From Sphingobacterium oryzagri (GTDB lineage Bacteria; Bacteroidota; Bacteroidia; Sphingobacteriales; Sphingobacteriaceae), in assembly GCF_028736175.1 (NCBI RefSeq), contig NZ_CP117880.1:62001-126000 (forward strand): a DNA stretch of 64,000 nt, read 5' to 3'. Below are positions 8,347 to 17,009 of this stretch, piece after piece. Under the pieces are notes generated by a model. It did no database searches, was not told the DNA's origin, and saw nothing but the letters and a program-made list of their open reading frames with translations. Position numbers and translations under genes: made by a program. The stretch's first letter is position 1; every line of letters begins with the position of its first letter.

Positions 8347-11300
8347 TTACTGTATTTCTTTTAACAATTCTTCGATTGCTTTTTCCAGCTGCTGATCGGT
8401 GCCTTTAGCGATGACATCCGGCTGGTTCTTGACTTCAAAGGTCGGTTTGGTTTCGTTATTTTCTAACCATTCTCCCGCCTTATTTTTTGCACTTACCGGC
8501 ACAGCTCCCCAAACAACACCGTTTGGCAGGCCTTCCCAGCCCGCAAAGCTACACGTGCCCGGTACGGGCATGCCAACGGTTTTTCCGATACCTAAATCGG
8601 TATATCCGCAAGAGAAACAATGTCCATCACTGTAGTTCGCTTCGTTAAACATAGCCAGAGTAGGCTTCGTCCAGCGAAAAGTGGGTTCATACCCTACAGA
8701 GCGATCTGCCGTGGCATAATCCAGAAACTTTTCGCCGGTAAAGAACATCGCCAGATCAGAAACCAGATCGCCGCCGCCGTTAAAACGTGTGTCAACGATG
8801 ACCGCTTCACAGTCGGCAAATTTGCCCATCATTTCATCATACACATTACGGTATTGATTATCGTTCATGCCCGAGATGTGTACATAGCCTAATTTGCCTT
8901 TGCTCAAGCGCGCGACTTCCTCCTGGTTTTTCTTTACCCAGCGACGGTACAATAAAGCACTTTCATCACTTAATGAAATCGGCTTAATGGTTAACTGTTG
9001 TCGTTTACCGGTTTTCGGATCAAGCAGCTCGATCAACGTAAATTTGTCGGCTTTCCGGTTTAGATAACGAGCTACATCACGATCTGCCAAAATAAGTTCA
9101 CCATCTATTTTTTTGATAACAGCGCCCGGAGTAATCTGAAACGAAGCTTTGTCCATTGGCCCGCCAGATAAAATCTCTTCGATACGAATGCCATCACCCT
9201 GATGGTTATAATCCATAAAAATACCGAGCGATGCGGTTTCATCACCATCGGCTGATCCGCCGGAATAGCGAGCGCCTGCGTGCGAAACATTTAGTTCGCC
9301 CAATAACTCGGATAGCATTTCTGCAAACTCGTAATTGTTGCTGATGTGCGGAAGGTATTTGCTGTACGCTACGCGCAGACCGTCCCAATCTGCGCCATGC
9401 ATATCAGGTGTGTAAAACATTTTCTTCGTGCGTTGCCAAACATGATCGAATGCATCTTTAAATTCGGCTACTTTATCCAGCTCCATATCGCTTTCAATTT
9501 GTATGGCATCTCGCTTGTTATTGTCTGCATTGATTTTGGTGATGCGGCCGGCGCTTAAAAGGTAAATCGATTTTTGTTCCTTATCCCATTCCATACTGCC
9601 ACCTGCAGCATCGAGCGCTATTTCCATCTTCGTTTCTTTGGTGCGCAGGTTGGTGCTCCACAGGTTAGCGCCTTTCTCAAAACGAGAAAGGTAAAAGAGT
9701 TTTTCGCCATCTTTGGACAACAACGCGTCGGAAAGCGCCGAAGAATGAATCGTGAGTCGGGCTTTGCGGTCATCCAGGCCGTCCCAGTCAATTTTAATGG
9801 GTTCGCCGGCCAACTTGGTTTTCGTGCTATCTTTGCCGTCTTTCTTTTTATCAGTCGTATCTTTTTTGTTGGCTTTTTCCAGCTCTTTTAAGAGGTTGAA
9901 ATCATCTTTGCTCATATTGTACCGATCCCATGATTCTTTAGTTAAAAACAAGGTGTATACATCCATTTGCGACCCGCCACTAAAAGCGTGGCTTTTCATG
10001 CCATGGCGATTGCTAAACCACAACACCTGTTTGCCACCGTTTACCCATTGCGGTTTTAAATCGCTGTAACCACTTTTGGTCAGGTTAATCATGTTATTTT
10101 TTCCTGTTGCATCTAACAACACCACTTCGCTATTTGCCATCGTAGGGCGGTAACTCGCTAACAAAAGCTTGCTGTCGGGACTCCAGGTAAAATATTGATC
10201 GCCATCGCTCATATGAAAGAGCTGCGCTGGCGTTAATAACGTGACCACATTTTTGGACGCGATATCTAACACGCGCAACGTTCTGCGGTCTTCAATAAAG
10301 GCGAGTTTCTTACCATCGGGCGACAATTGTGGCAAATAATTGTCTTTTTCGTTGCTGACTAATGCTTTTTCCTCGATCAAGGTTGCGGCAAAGAAAAAGG
10401 GCTCTTCTTTGCGCTGCTTGCTTGCCTGAAAGATTTGCCAGCGGCCGTCGCGCTCACTGGCATAGACGATCGATTTGCCGTCTGGCGCAAATTGTACAAA
10501 GCGCTCTTGTGCCGGTGTCGAAGTGATTCGTTTGGTAATTTTTCCATCGACAGAGGTGACAAACACTTCGCCGCGCGAAATAAAAGCAACTTCTTTTCCG
10601 TCGGGAGAGGTTGACATCTCGCGTACACCGCCATTGATATCAATATGGCTATCTGAATTGGCTGAGGCCTGCGTTTTAATTTGTATCGCAACCTTTTGTG
10701 CTGTCGCCCCTTCTGTGTACGTATACAATTCGCCGTCGTAAGAAAAACATAATAGACCAGCAGTCGAGCTGCTTAGCGAGCGTATCGGGTGTGTTTTGAA
10801 GCCGGTAAGTTGCGTGTTTTGTGCCGGCTGTGCTAGCGCTAGTTTGTGAATGTTGAAGTTGCCGCTCTGCTCGCTGAGGTAATAGATTGATTTTTCGTCT
10901 TTTGAAAATAGCGGATGCCTGTTTTCGCCATAAAAAGATGTAATTTTTTGATGGTTACCACTTTTTTTGTCGAATAGCCAAATGTCACGTGCGATGGACG
11001 ACTGTTGGTGTTTACGCCATTCGTTTTCACCACCTTTTTTATCGTGGTAAAGCATTTTGCTACCATCTTTACTGAGTTGTACGTATTCTGCTGGTGTGGT
11101 GAGCACTTGGCTAATTCGTCCGCCGACGCATGATACCTGGTACAATTCCGGTTGTGATCCTGTCGGATATTGTCTGTGCGAAGCGATATCCTGGCGACCA
11201 GCACCAAACAGTATGTTTTTGCCGTCTGGCGTAAAAGTGTACGGATATTCGGCAGCGGAGTGAAATGTTAATCGTTGTGCTTCGCCGCCCTCGGCATCCA

Positions 11301-11595
11301 TCACGTAGATATCGAAATTACCGTATCGATCAGAAGCAAACGCAATCTTTTTGCTGTCAGGACTCCAAACGGGCATAAAATCATGCGCTTGATGAAAAGT
11401 TAATCGCATGGCAGCGCCACCTTGCGTGGCGACTTTATACAGATCGCCTTTGTACGTGAAAGCAATATGCTGTCCGTCGGGAGAAATAGCCGGATAGCGC
11501 ATCCATTGTGGATTTTCGGCGCCCTTCGCTGAGCTTAAGGTAAGTGTTGCCGCAAGAACCAGGGATGAAAATGCCCGGTAAAATTTATTGTTCAT
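8347..11595 (-). CDS. Tricorn-like S41 family serine protease (copy 1)
   Basis: The 1082-residue exported protein (signal peptide about 1-25) begins with TolB/PD40-type beta-propeller repeats carrying recurring PDGK and SPDSKK motifs (about 30-540). A lysine-rich linker (about 570-590), a second propeller part, a tricorn C1-like helical region, a PDZ domain (about 790-870) and a C-terminal S41 protease domain (about 870-1080) follow. The likely nucleophile is S989 in NEANYSDGH, with the preceding GGGD segment in the S41 core. Archaeal tricorn degrades oligopeptides; bacterial members are periplasmic peptidases. It is a paralogue of the protease at 17010-20162, but its catalytic loop has extra cysteines (SDGHCFSCGYTD) and the copies have diverged widely. 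It appears to be transcribed alone, with its own terminator. Confidence 0.88.
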   Translation of the reverse strand: MNNKFYRAFSSLVLAATLTLSSAKGAENPQWMRYPAISPDGQHIAFTYKGDLYKVATQGGAAMRLTFHQAHDFMPVWSPDSKKIAFASDRYGNFDIYVMDAEGGEAQRLTFHSAAEYPYTFTPDGKNILFGAGRQDIASHRQYPTGSQPELYQVSCVGGRISQVLTTPAEYVQLSKDGSKMLYHDKKGGENEWRKHQQSSIARDIWLFDKKSGNHQKITSFYGENRHPLFSKDEKSIYYLSEQSGNFNIHKLALAQPAQNTQLTGFKTHPIRSLSSSTAGLLCFSYDGELYTYTEGATAQKVAIQIKTQASANSDSHIDINGGVREMSTSPDGKEVAFISRGEVFVTSVDGKITKRITSTPAQERFVQFAPDGKSIVYASERDGRWQIFQASKQRKEEPFFFAATLIEEKALVSNEKDNYLPQLSPDGKKLAFIEDRRTLRVLDIASKNVVTLLTPAQLFHMSDGDQYFTWSPDSKLLLASYRPTMANSEVVLLDATGKNNMINLTKSGYSDLKPQWVNGGKQVLWFSNRHGMKSHAFSGGSQMDVYTLFLTKESWDRYNMSKDDFNLLKELEKANKKDTTDKKKDGKDSTKTKLAGEPIKIDWDGLDDRKARLTIHSSALSDALLSKDGEKLFYLSRFEKGANLWSTNLRTKETKMEIALDAAGGSMEWDKEQKSIYLLSAGRITKINADNNKRDAIQIESDMELDKVAEFKDAFDHVWQRTKKMFYTPDMHGADWDGLRVAYSKYLPHISNNYEFAEMLSELLGELNVSHAGARYSGGSADGDETASLGIFMDYNHQGDGIRIEEILSGGPMDKASFQITPGAVIKKIDGELILADRDVARYLNRKADKFTLIELLDPKTGKRQQLTIKPISLSDESALLYRRWVKKNQEEVARLSKGKLGYVHISGMNDNQYRNVYDEMMGKFADCEAVIVDTRFNGGGDLVSDLAMFFTGEKFLDYATADRSVGYEPTFRWTKPTLAMFNEANYSDGHCFSCGYTDLGIGKTVGMPVPGTCSFAGWEGLPNGVVWGAVPVSAKNKAGEWLENNETKPTFEVKNQPDVIAKGTDQQLEKAIEELLKEIQ

Positions 11596-11806
11596 CGATT
11601 TTTTGTTTTTGACTTCAACTAATTGTTCCGGATAGGACCGGTTGAATCGTTAGTTTCCGCTGCAATATAGCGATGTTTACAATTGAAATAAAGTAGCGGT
11701 TCTAATTTTGTCTATTTCTTGATAAAGGCAGATAGCACACATGCTATCAATGCCAGCGTCTTGAACATCGTGTAACAATATGTGTTTTGGGTACCCATAA
11801 AATGAG

Positions 11807-11847
11807 GATGTCTCCCAAATTTGTTGGAAACAAATTTGGGAGACATC
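11807..11847 (-). terminator. Perfect 19-bp inverted repeat with 3-base loop, likely terminator
   Basis: Arms 11807-11825 and 11829-11847 are exact reverse complements, separated by three bases. The structure lies 31 bases beyond the stop codon of the minus-strand lipoprotein gene, so termination or 3'-end protection is the simplest role. The bases after the stem on the minus strand contain only a short, interrupted T run (CTCATTTTATG), so it is not a textbook intrinsic terminator. The rest of 11596-11878 holds no gene. Confidence 0.55.
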
Positions 11848-11878
11848 ACTTATGAGCAATAGGCATTTTCCTACGTTC

Positions 11879-13360
11879 TTAAATAGGAATAACTTTATAG
11901 ATTACATTACCGTTCGTATAGGCAATTTTAATGCCGACGGCTAAATAGCTGTTGTTTTTAGCGGAAAGGATTTTCGTACTTCCTTGAAAAGTAGATAAAG
12001 GCAGTAGATCTTTTGTTTCGTAAGTTGTCCGTACTGTACCTGACATTTGATTCAATATATTACCATTTGCATCGACAATATCATTAATTTGTTCGATTGT
12101 TGTGCACTCAATACTTTGCACTTCGCTAGAAACATCGGGATTGATAAGTAGCGAAGCGTTGGTGATGAAGTTTGGAGCAAGCTCAACCGTGCGGTATGTT
12201 GCCGTTGTGACTTCTGAATAATCTGGGCCTCCGTTCGGATCCGGGATAAAGGTAGAAGAAAAGTCAACCTGATCGCGGACTTTTGGAACAGAGCCTAAAG
12301 AAAAAACACCCCAATTAATCGGTTGTACGGCTCGGTAGCCCGTCACATCGTTTAAATTTTTTAGGTATACACTAAAAGACGTTTTCGGAGAGGAAGTTGT
12401 AATTTGACCTTCAAGGTTTAGCGGACCTCTCAACTGTAGGTTATAGGTCGACCCAGAGCCGCCTCCCGAGAACCCTAAAAGCAATTTGAAAATCGTTTCG
12501 ACGACGGCCCCAACACCTTCAGAGCTGATCGTTTGTTCGACGGAAGACGCGGAGGTTGATGTCACTTTCGCAAGACCTGTGGTCGCTGTCGTAAAGAAGT
12601 TTACGAGATATTTTAATCCGTCCATGGATCCACTATTGGATGCCGCTTTGACTTGAGCCGTGCCTTCTAATTTGATTTCGCCAGCTAACTCAATATTTGA
12701 CTCGACAATTTCCCGTAAGCTGATCACAAACGAAGAATAGTTGTCAAAGGATGTATCATAATTACTCGCGTCAAAATCTGCGATCATCCATTCGTTTACA
12801 CCCGCTTGTGTTATTGCTGTTTGTACAGAATTTGCGGTAATGTTATCTCCAAGTACATACCGGAAAAGCTTAGGGTATGACGCATTCTGGGCGAAGCTTA
12901 ACGTTATTTCCTGGTGTGAAGATAAGACGTCATTTGTTCGCAATATACATACCCTAACGATACCTCGGTATTTGTTGTACAACATGATAAAAGGATAGGA
13001 ATTTGCATCGGAAGGCGTGCCAAAGTCGCGTGAAACAAGCGTCCACCCCTGACTTGCATACATATCTGCGTTAGTAGTGTTGACATTCCCGAAAATTTTT
13101 TGACCACCATCAATAAATGGATTTAACGTCGTTACCGTACCAATAAAACCGCTTGAATTTCTAAAATACGTTGTCCAGCTGCTTTCCGTCCAGTCGTAGG
13201 TTGGGTCGAGGTTAATATCGCCGACGGGTAATGGCCTGCCAGCGGCCTCGTTTTGTTTAATAGGTAATTTTTCATCGGGATTTAGCGTCGTGCTCTTTTG
13301 ACACGATGTGGCGACAAAGATAGTCATGACTATCATTAGGGATGATGTAATAAATTTCAT
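11879..13360 (-). CDS. Uncharacterised lipoprotein, 493 residues
   Basis: I do not recognise this family. The start at 13360 (ATG, MKFITSSLMIVMTIF) gives a clean lipoprotein signal peptide with lipobox VATSC. A TTG 21 bases upstream would add seven residues and is less likely. The mature protein begins with a polar linker (QKSTTLNPDEKLPIKQNE), then a region rich in aromatic and small residues (DPTYDWTESSWTTYFRNSS). A central Gly/Ser-rich stretch (GFSGGGSGSTYNLQLRG, about residue 297) precedes a probably all-beta C-terminal part. No catalytic motif or TM helix beyond the signal is seen. It lies just downstream of the Oar-type receptor on the same strand, but each gene has its own terminator. 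A surface or outer-membrane location is inferred only from the lipobox. Confidence 0.75.
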   Translation of the reverse strand: MKFITSSLMIVMTIFVATSCQKSTTLNPDEKLPIKQNEAAGRPLPVGDINLDPTYDWTESSWTTYFRNSSGFIGTVTTLNPFIDGGQKIFGNVNTTNADMYASQGWTLVSRDFGTPSDANSYPFIMLYNKYRGIVRVCILRTNDVLSSHQEITLSFAQNASYPKLFRYVLGDNITANSVQTAITQAGVNEWMIADFDASNYDTSFDNYSSFVISLREIVESNIELAGEIKLEGTAQVKAASNSGSMDGLKYLVNFFTTATTGLAKVTSTSASSVEQTISSEGVGAVVETIFKLLLGFSGGGSGSTYNLQLRGPLNLEGQITTSSPKTSFSVYLKNLNDVTGYRAVQPINWGVFSLGSVPKVRDQVDFSSTFIPDPNGGPDYSEVTTATYRTVELAPNFITNASLLINPDVSSEVQSIECTTIEQINDIVDANGNILNQMSGTVRTTYETKDLLPLSTFQGSTKILSAKNNSYLAVGIKIAYTNGNVIYKVIPI

Positions 13361-13535
13361 ACTAAAGTTTTTGGTTTTCAAGCTTTTGTTTCTTTGTGTA
13401 AGCTATTTTAACTCACGGTGTCTTGAACAAAGATGTCTTTCACATGTTAAACAAGAGGTGACCGAACGTTAAATTTCTATTAAAATTTAAGATTTTTACA
13501 TTTATTTGCTTCGAAAGAGTTTTTACTCTAAACAA

Positions 13536-13566
13536 AAAAGCTCCGTACGCGCTGTACGGAGCTTTT
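13536..13566 (-). terminator. Intrinsic terminator after the Oar-type receptor
   Basis: A 13-bp perfect stem (13536-13548 / 13554-13566) with a 5-base loop is followed on the minus strand by a run of T. It is 84 bases past the stop codon of the TonB receptor gene and upstream of the lipoprotein gene, so it separates the two transcripts. Confidence 0.85.
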
Positions 13567-13649
13567 ATTAATCGGGCTATGTTTATTGCTTAAACGATAG
13601 TTTTCCGAGGGTTGTAAGATTAATAATATGCTAGATCAATTTTTTTAGA

Positions 13650-16600
13650 CTAAAAGGCGTAGCGCGCGCCAACCTGCAATTGCCAAGGATTTCCGTTAAA
13701 GCCCGCAACTCCTGCTGTATTTACAGCGTAATTGAATTGCTGCGTTGCCTGATCAAAGCCCGTAACGCGGTACAGTGCCGTATTGCCATAACTTCTATAA
13801 ACACCCCATTCTTTATTTAGCATGTTCGCAAAATTGAATACCTCTAAAGAGATCGCTACGCCGTGCTTTTTGTAAAACTTGATTTCTTTGGCTAGACGTA
13901 AGTCGATCGTGCCATAAAATTCATTTATACCACCGTTGCGTTTGGCTATTTCTCCAGAAGCAGATGTGATAAAATCTTTAATGCTTTGGCTAGCTTCCGG
14001 GTTGTCTAAAATACGCTGTAAGCCTGTTCTTACACTTTCTGGTGTATTGGGGTTTGTATAATCAAATACAAAAGCCAAGTCATTGGATGACGTTACAAAA
14101 TCGCCATTGGTATTTCCTCCTGAGAGCAGGCTATAGCGCGTACCGCCAGTACCGGTGAAACGAAGACCAAACTGAACACCCCAAAATGTTGGAGCTGTAC
14201 CGTATGCAACAACTTTATGTCTGAAATGGTTAGATGAATACGTAAGGCCGCCCAAGTTGCGCGGATCATCAACAACAGGCTGTGAAAGTGTGGCCGAGTT
14301 GGCCACGTTACCATTGAAAGAGGTGTTATCTTTCGTATCGTTCCACGTGTAGCTCGCCGTGATTTCTCCATCGGCAAAATAGCGATAAGTTCCATCAACG
14401 ACCACTGCAAACTGGTTGACTCTGCCGATGCTTGTTAACTCCAATACACGACCTAGCTGAGTAGAAATACGTCCTTGCTGCCAATCGGGTTGTCCATTAC
14501 TCGGGATAGTTTCCGGACGAACAAATACGCCTCTGTTTGCTTCATTGCTTAAGCTAAAATATGGATCGGCTACCATATTGCGGTCGACGTACGTGTAGTT
14601 ATTACGTGCCAACGTCATATATCCGGAAAGACCCAACTTCAGGCGATCAGTTAGAAACCTGTTATACGAAATATTGGCTTTGTAAACGGTCGGAACGTCG
14701 GCGTTCTCACCTGTATAGTTAATTGTCGCTATTTGACGACCAGCTAACGTCGGTATGCTGCTTTGGTCTCTTCTATAAGCATTGAAATCTGGCTTTGGTA
14801 CATCGGCACCCCGAACATCAACGGTTGCAAAGTTTGAACCATCAAACGTCAGGTTGTTGATGATCATGTAATTGTTGATGTCGGAAGCAAAGATACCAGC
14901 ACCTGCACGCAGATAGTCTGTTTGGTTTTCGTTGATATCCCAGTTAAACTGTATTCGCGGTTGTAAAATAAATGAAGCAAGTTTATTGTCCGTGCGAATA
15001 CCGAGCTCGTCATAAACCAGTTGATTAAAGTTTGCCGTAGGATATGATGCATAGTCCATGCGCAATCCGGCTGTCATTTCCAGTCCCGCAGCGATGTTTT
15101 TACGCATTTGTCCGTAAAGGCCGATATTCATGATCGTACCTTTTACAGCAACGTCATCTTTCAACGGGACTTCTCTATAGTAGCGATATGGACGTAGGTT
15201 GTCAAAATTTTCAAGGGCTGTTATTCCCTGTGCCTGATCGCTGGCAAAATGAAAGCGACCATTTACTTCGGAACCGTAGACTGATCTAGAGCTTGTGGTC
15301 ATGAGGTCTACCCCAAAAGTGTATTTCGCAAAGTCGGTATCGTAAAACAAATTATTCGTTAACTGCAAAACATTGTTTTTGAAGCCTTCCTGTGCAAAAC
15401 GATGACCGCCCAATTGGATAGAGGTAGATAGATTGCTTCCATTAATATTCGAAACAACGTCATCGACAATCGCTCTTGGAATATACCCACTTCCGATCTG
15501 CTCGTTTTGTGTACTGTTTTGGTAAACGTACAAATGCTGCACTTTTAGCTCGTTCGTAATACGAGGCGATATCGATGTACGTAGTGTCGCTAGAAAGCTG
15601 TTGTCAAAATTTTTGTCGGTTCCATAAGACTCCAGCAGGTTGATATTGGAGTTATCACCCAAGCCCAAAGGGTTGTAGTCATACGTTAGGTTGTTGCGTA
15701 TGGTCAATAAATTTTTCTCATTGATCTGCCAGTCTAAACGTAAGAAGCCGGCATCCGAAGTCCGCTTTTTATCGATCGAACCAGTCTGCTGTTGCGATGA
15801 TACGCCATATTTGTCACGGGCAATACCCAGGTAATTGTCTAACGTCGTCTGGTTGATGCGATACAATACCTCATCCGCTGGAGATTGCACATCGGCAATT
15901 AACAGGGAGCGGTTATCCTGCTGTCTATCCCAAACGAAGAAAAAATGTAACTTATCTTTAATGATCGGCCCACCTAGTGAAAAGCCATATTGGTTTGTCG
16001 TGTAGTTTCCTAAACGGTTGTTTCCGCGGATGTCGTAGTTACTGGTCAACCAGTCTGCGCGACTGAAGAAGAAAGCCGAGCCTGTTAGCTCATTGGTTCC
16101 GGATTTTGTAGCCGCGCTGATTGTACCGCCACCACTTCTTCCAAACGTAACATCATATTGGTTGGTTACCACCTTAAATTCGCGCACCGCCTCGATGGAA
16201 ACGGAATAAGGAGCGCCACTGCGGGCTGTTGTAGAACCCGCAGATGTCGGGTTCTTAGCGTTCATACCGTCGATTGTAAAGTTGGTTGAAGAACCCAACT
16301 GTCCAGCGATACTTCCTCCGCTGGTTAAAGGCGAAAGATCGGTTAATACCGTAAAATTACGCCCATTTATCGGAAGGGTACTGATATCTTTTGAAGAAAA
16401 GGCTGTAGCCGCACCCAGGTAATCTTTGGTGTTCTTTAAACCGAAAGCGCTAATCTCAATCGCATCCAATGACCGGGCAACGGGAAGCAATTGAATATTT
16501 ACCTGCGCGACGTCTCCTTGGTTTAAGTTTAAACCGGTGATTGTACCATCACCATCTTGGACATGTGTTGCTGTTACCGTATACGGACCTCCGAGCGGCA

Positions 16601-16832
16601 ATTGTTTAATGTCGTAATTACCGCGCTCGTTGGTAACACTGGTTGTGGTAAAGCCTGTCGATTCGTTTTTTACGCGAACAGTCACACCACCGACTGGCGT
16701 ATTGCTTTCATTGCTAATTGTGCCTCGGATCGAGGCTTGCGTGCCTTGCGCGAGTGCGCCAAAATGCAGCATGACACCTAAGAAGGTGAGTAAAAAACAG
16801 GTTAAAACGAGTTTTTTGTTAGTTGATACCAT
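13650..16832 (-). CDS. Oar-type TonB-dependent outer-membrane receptor
   Basis: The 1060-residue protein has a signal peptide (about 1-29), an N-terminal carboxypeptidase-regulatory-like domain (about 33-115, ASIRGTISNESNTPVGGVTV), a plug (about 125-250 with INGRNFTVLTDLSPLTSGG and FTIDGMNAKNPTSAG), and a large barrel ending in WQLQVGARYAF with a terminal Phe. This architecture matches the Oar/OmpA-related TonB receptors of Bacteroidota and Myxococcota, which differ from SusC in lacking a SusD partner. Oar-like proteins have been linked to protein secretion or uptake; the cargo here is unknown. The gene lies between the two tricorn-like proteases and shares their orientation, so a peptide or protein cargo is an attractive but unproven idea. 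A promoter with a good -7 element lies 30 bases upstream. Confidence 0.92.
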   Translation of the reverse strand: MVSTNKKLVLTCFLLTFLGVMLHFGALAQGTQASIRGTISNESNTPVGGVTVRVKNESTGFTTTSVTNERGNYDIKQLPLGGPYTVTATHVQDGDGTITGLNLNQGDVAQVNIQLLPVARSLDAIEISAFGLKNTKDYLGAATAFSSKDISTLPINGRNFTVLTDLSPLTSGGSIAGQLGSSTNFTIDGMNAKNPTSAGSTTARSGAPYSVSIEAVREFKVVTNQYDVTFGRSGGGTISAATKSGTNELTGSAFFFSRADWLTSNYDIRGNNRLGNYTTNQYGFSLGGPIIKDKLHFFFVWDRQQDNRSLLIADVQSPADEVLYRINQTTLDNYLGIARDKYGVSSQQQTGSIDKKRTSDAGFLRLDWQINEKNLLTIRNNLTYDYNPLGLGDNSNINLLESYGTDKNFDNSFLATLRTSISPRITNELKVQHLYVYQNSTQNEQIGSGYIPRAIVDDVVSNINGSNLSTSIQLGGHRFAQEGFKNNVLQLTNNLFYDTDFAKYTFGVDLMTTSSRSVYGSEVNGRFHFASDQAQGITALENFDNLRPYRYYREVPLKDDVAVKGTIMNIGLYGQMRKNIAAGLEMTAGLRMDYASYPTANFNQLVYDELGIRTDNKLASFILQPRIQFNWDINENQTDYLRAGAGIFASDINNYMIINNLTFDGSNFATVDVRGADVPKPDFNAYRRDQSSIPTLAGRQIATINYTGENADVPTVYKANISYNRFLTDRLKLGLSGYMTLARNNYTYVDRNMVADPYFSLSNEANRGVFVRPETIPSNGQPDWQQGRISTQLGRVLELTSIGRVNQFAVVVDGTYRYFADGEITASYTWNDTKDNTSFNGNVANSATLSQPVVDDPRNLGGLTYSSNHFRHKVVAYGTAPTFWGVQFGLRFTGTGGTRYSLLSGGNTNGDFVTSSNDLAFVFDYTNPNTPESVRTGLQRILDNPEASQSIKDFITSASGEIAKRNGGINEFYGTIDLRLAKEIKFYKKHGVAISLEVFNFANMLNKEWGVYRSYGNTALYRVTGFDQATQQFNYAVNTAGVAGFNGNPWQLQVGARYAF

Positions 16833-16861
16833 GAGTTGAGTTTTTGGATTTTGCGTGTTGG

Positions 16862-16890
16862 CAAAGCTATTCTCGTAATATTAACTCAAG
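16862..16890 (-). promoter_or_regulatory. Bacteroidota-type promoter of the Oar-type receptor
   Basis: On the minus strand, CTTG (16890-16887) and TAGCTTTG (16869-16862) are separated by 17 bases. The second matches TAnnTTTG exactly. Transcription would start near 16855, giving a leader of about 23 bases before the ATG at 16832. Confidence 0.6.
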
Positions 16891-16934
16891 GAAATATTAG
16901 TTTTAATTCTTTGTTAAGTGTAACAACAAAAGCA

Positions 16935-16981
16935 ACAAAAAAAGCTATTGTATAGGAAACGGACCTCCCACACAATAGCTT
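16935..16981 (-). terminator. Intrinsic terminator after the second tricorn-like protease
   Basis: A 10-bp perfect stem (16942-16951 / 16972-16981) encloses a 20-base loop and is followed on the minus strand by seven T. It lies 28 bases past the protease stop codon. Confidence 0.75.
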
Positions 16982-17009
16982 AGTTTAGCTAAAAATGAAT
17001 TATATGAAT

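Noticed and set aside
11677-11859. 60-codon minus-strand frame after the lipoprotein gene
   Set aside because: It covers the 19-bp hairpin and has no start context or recognisable sequence.
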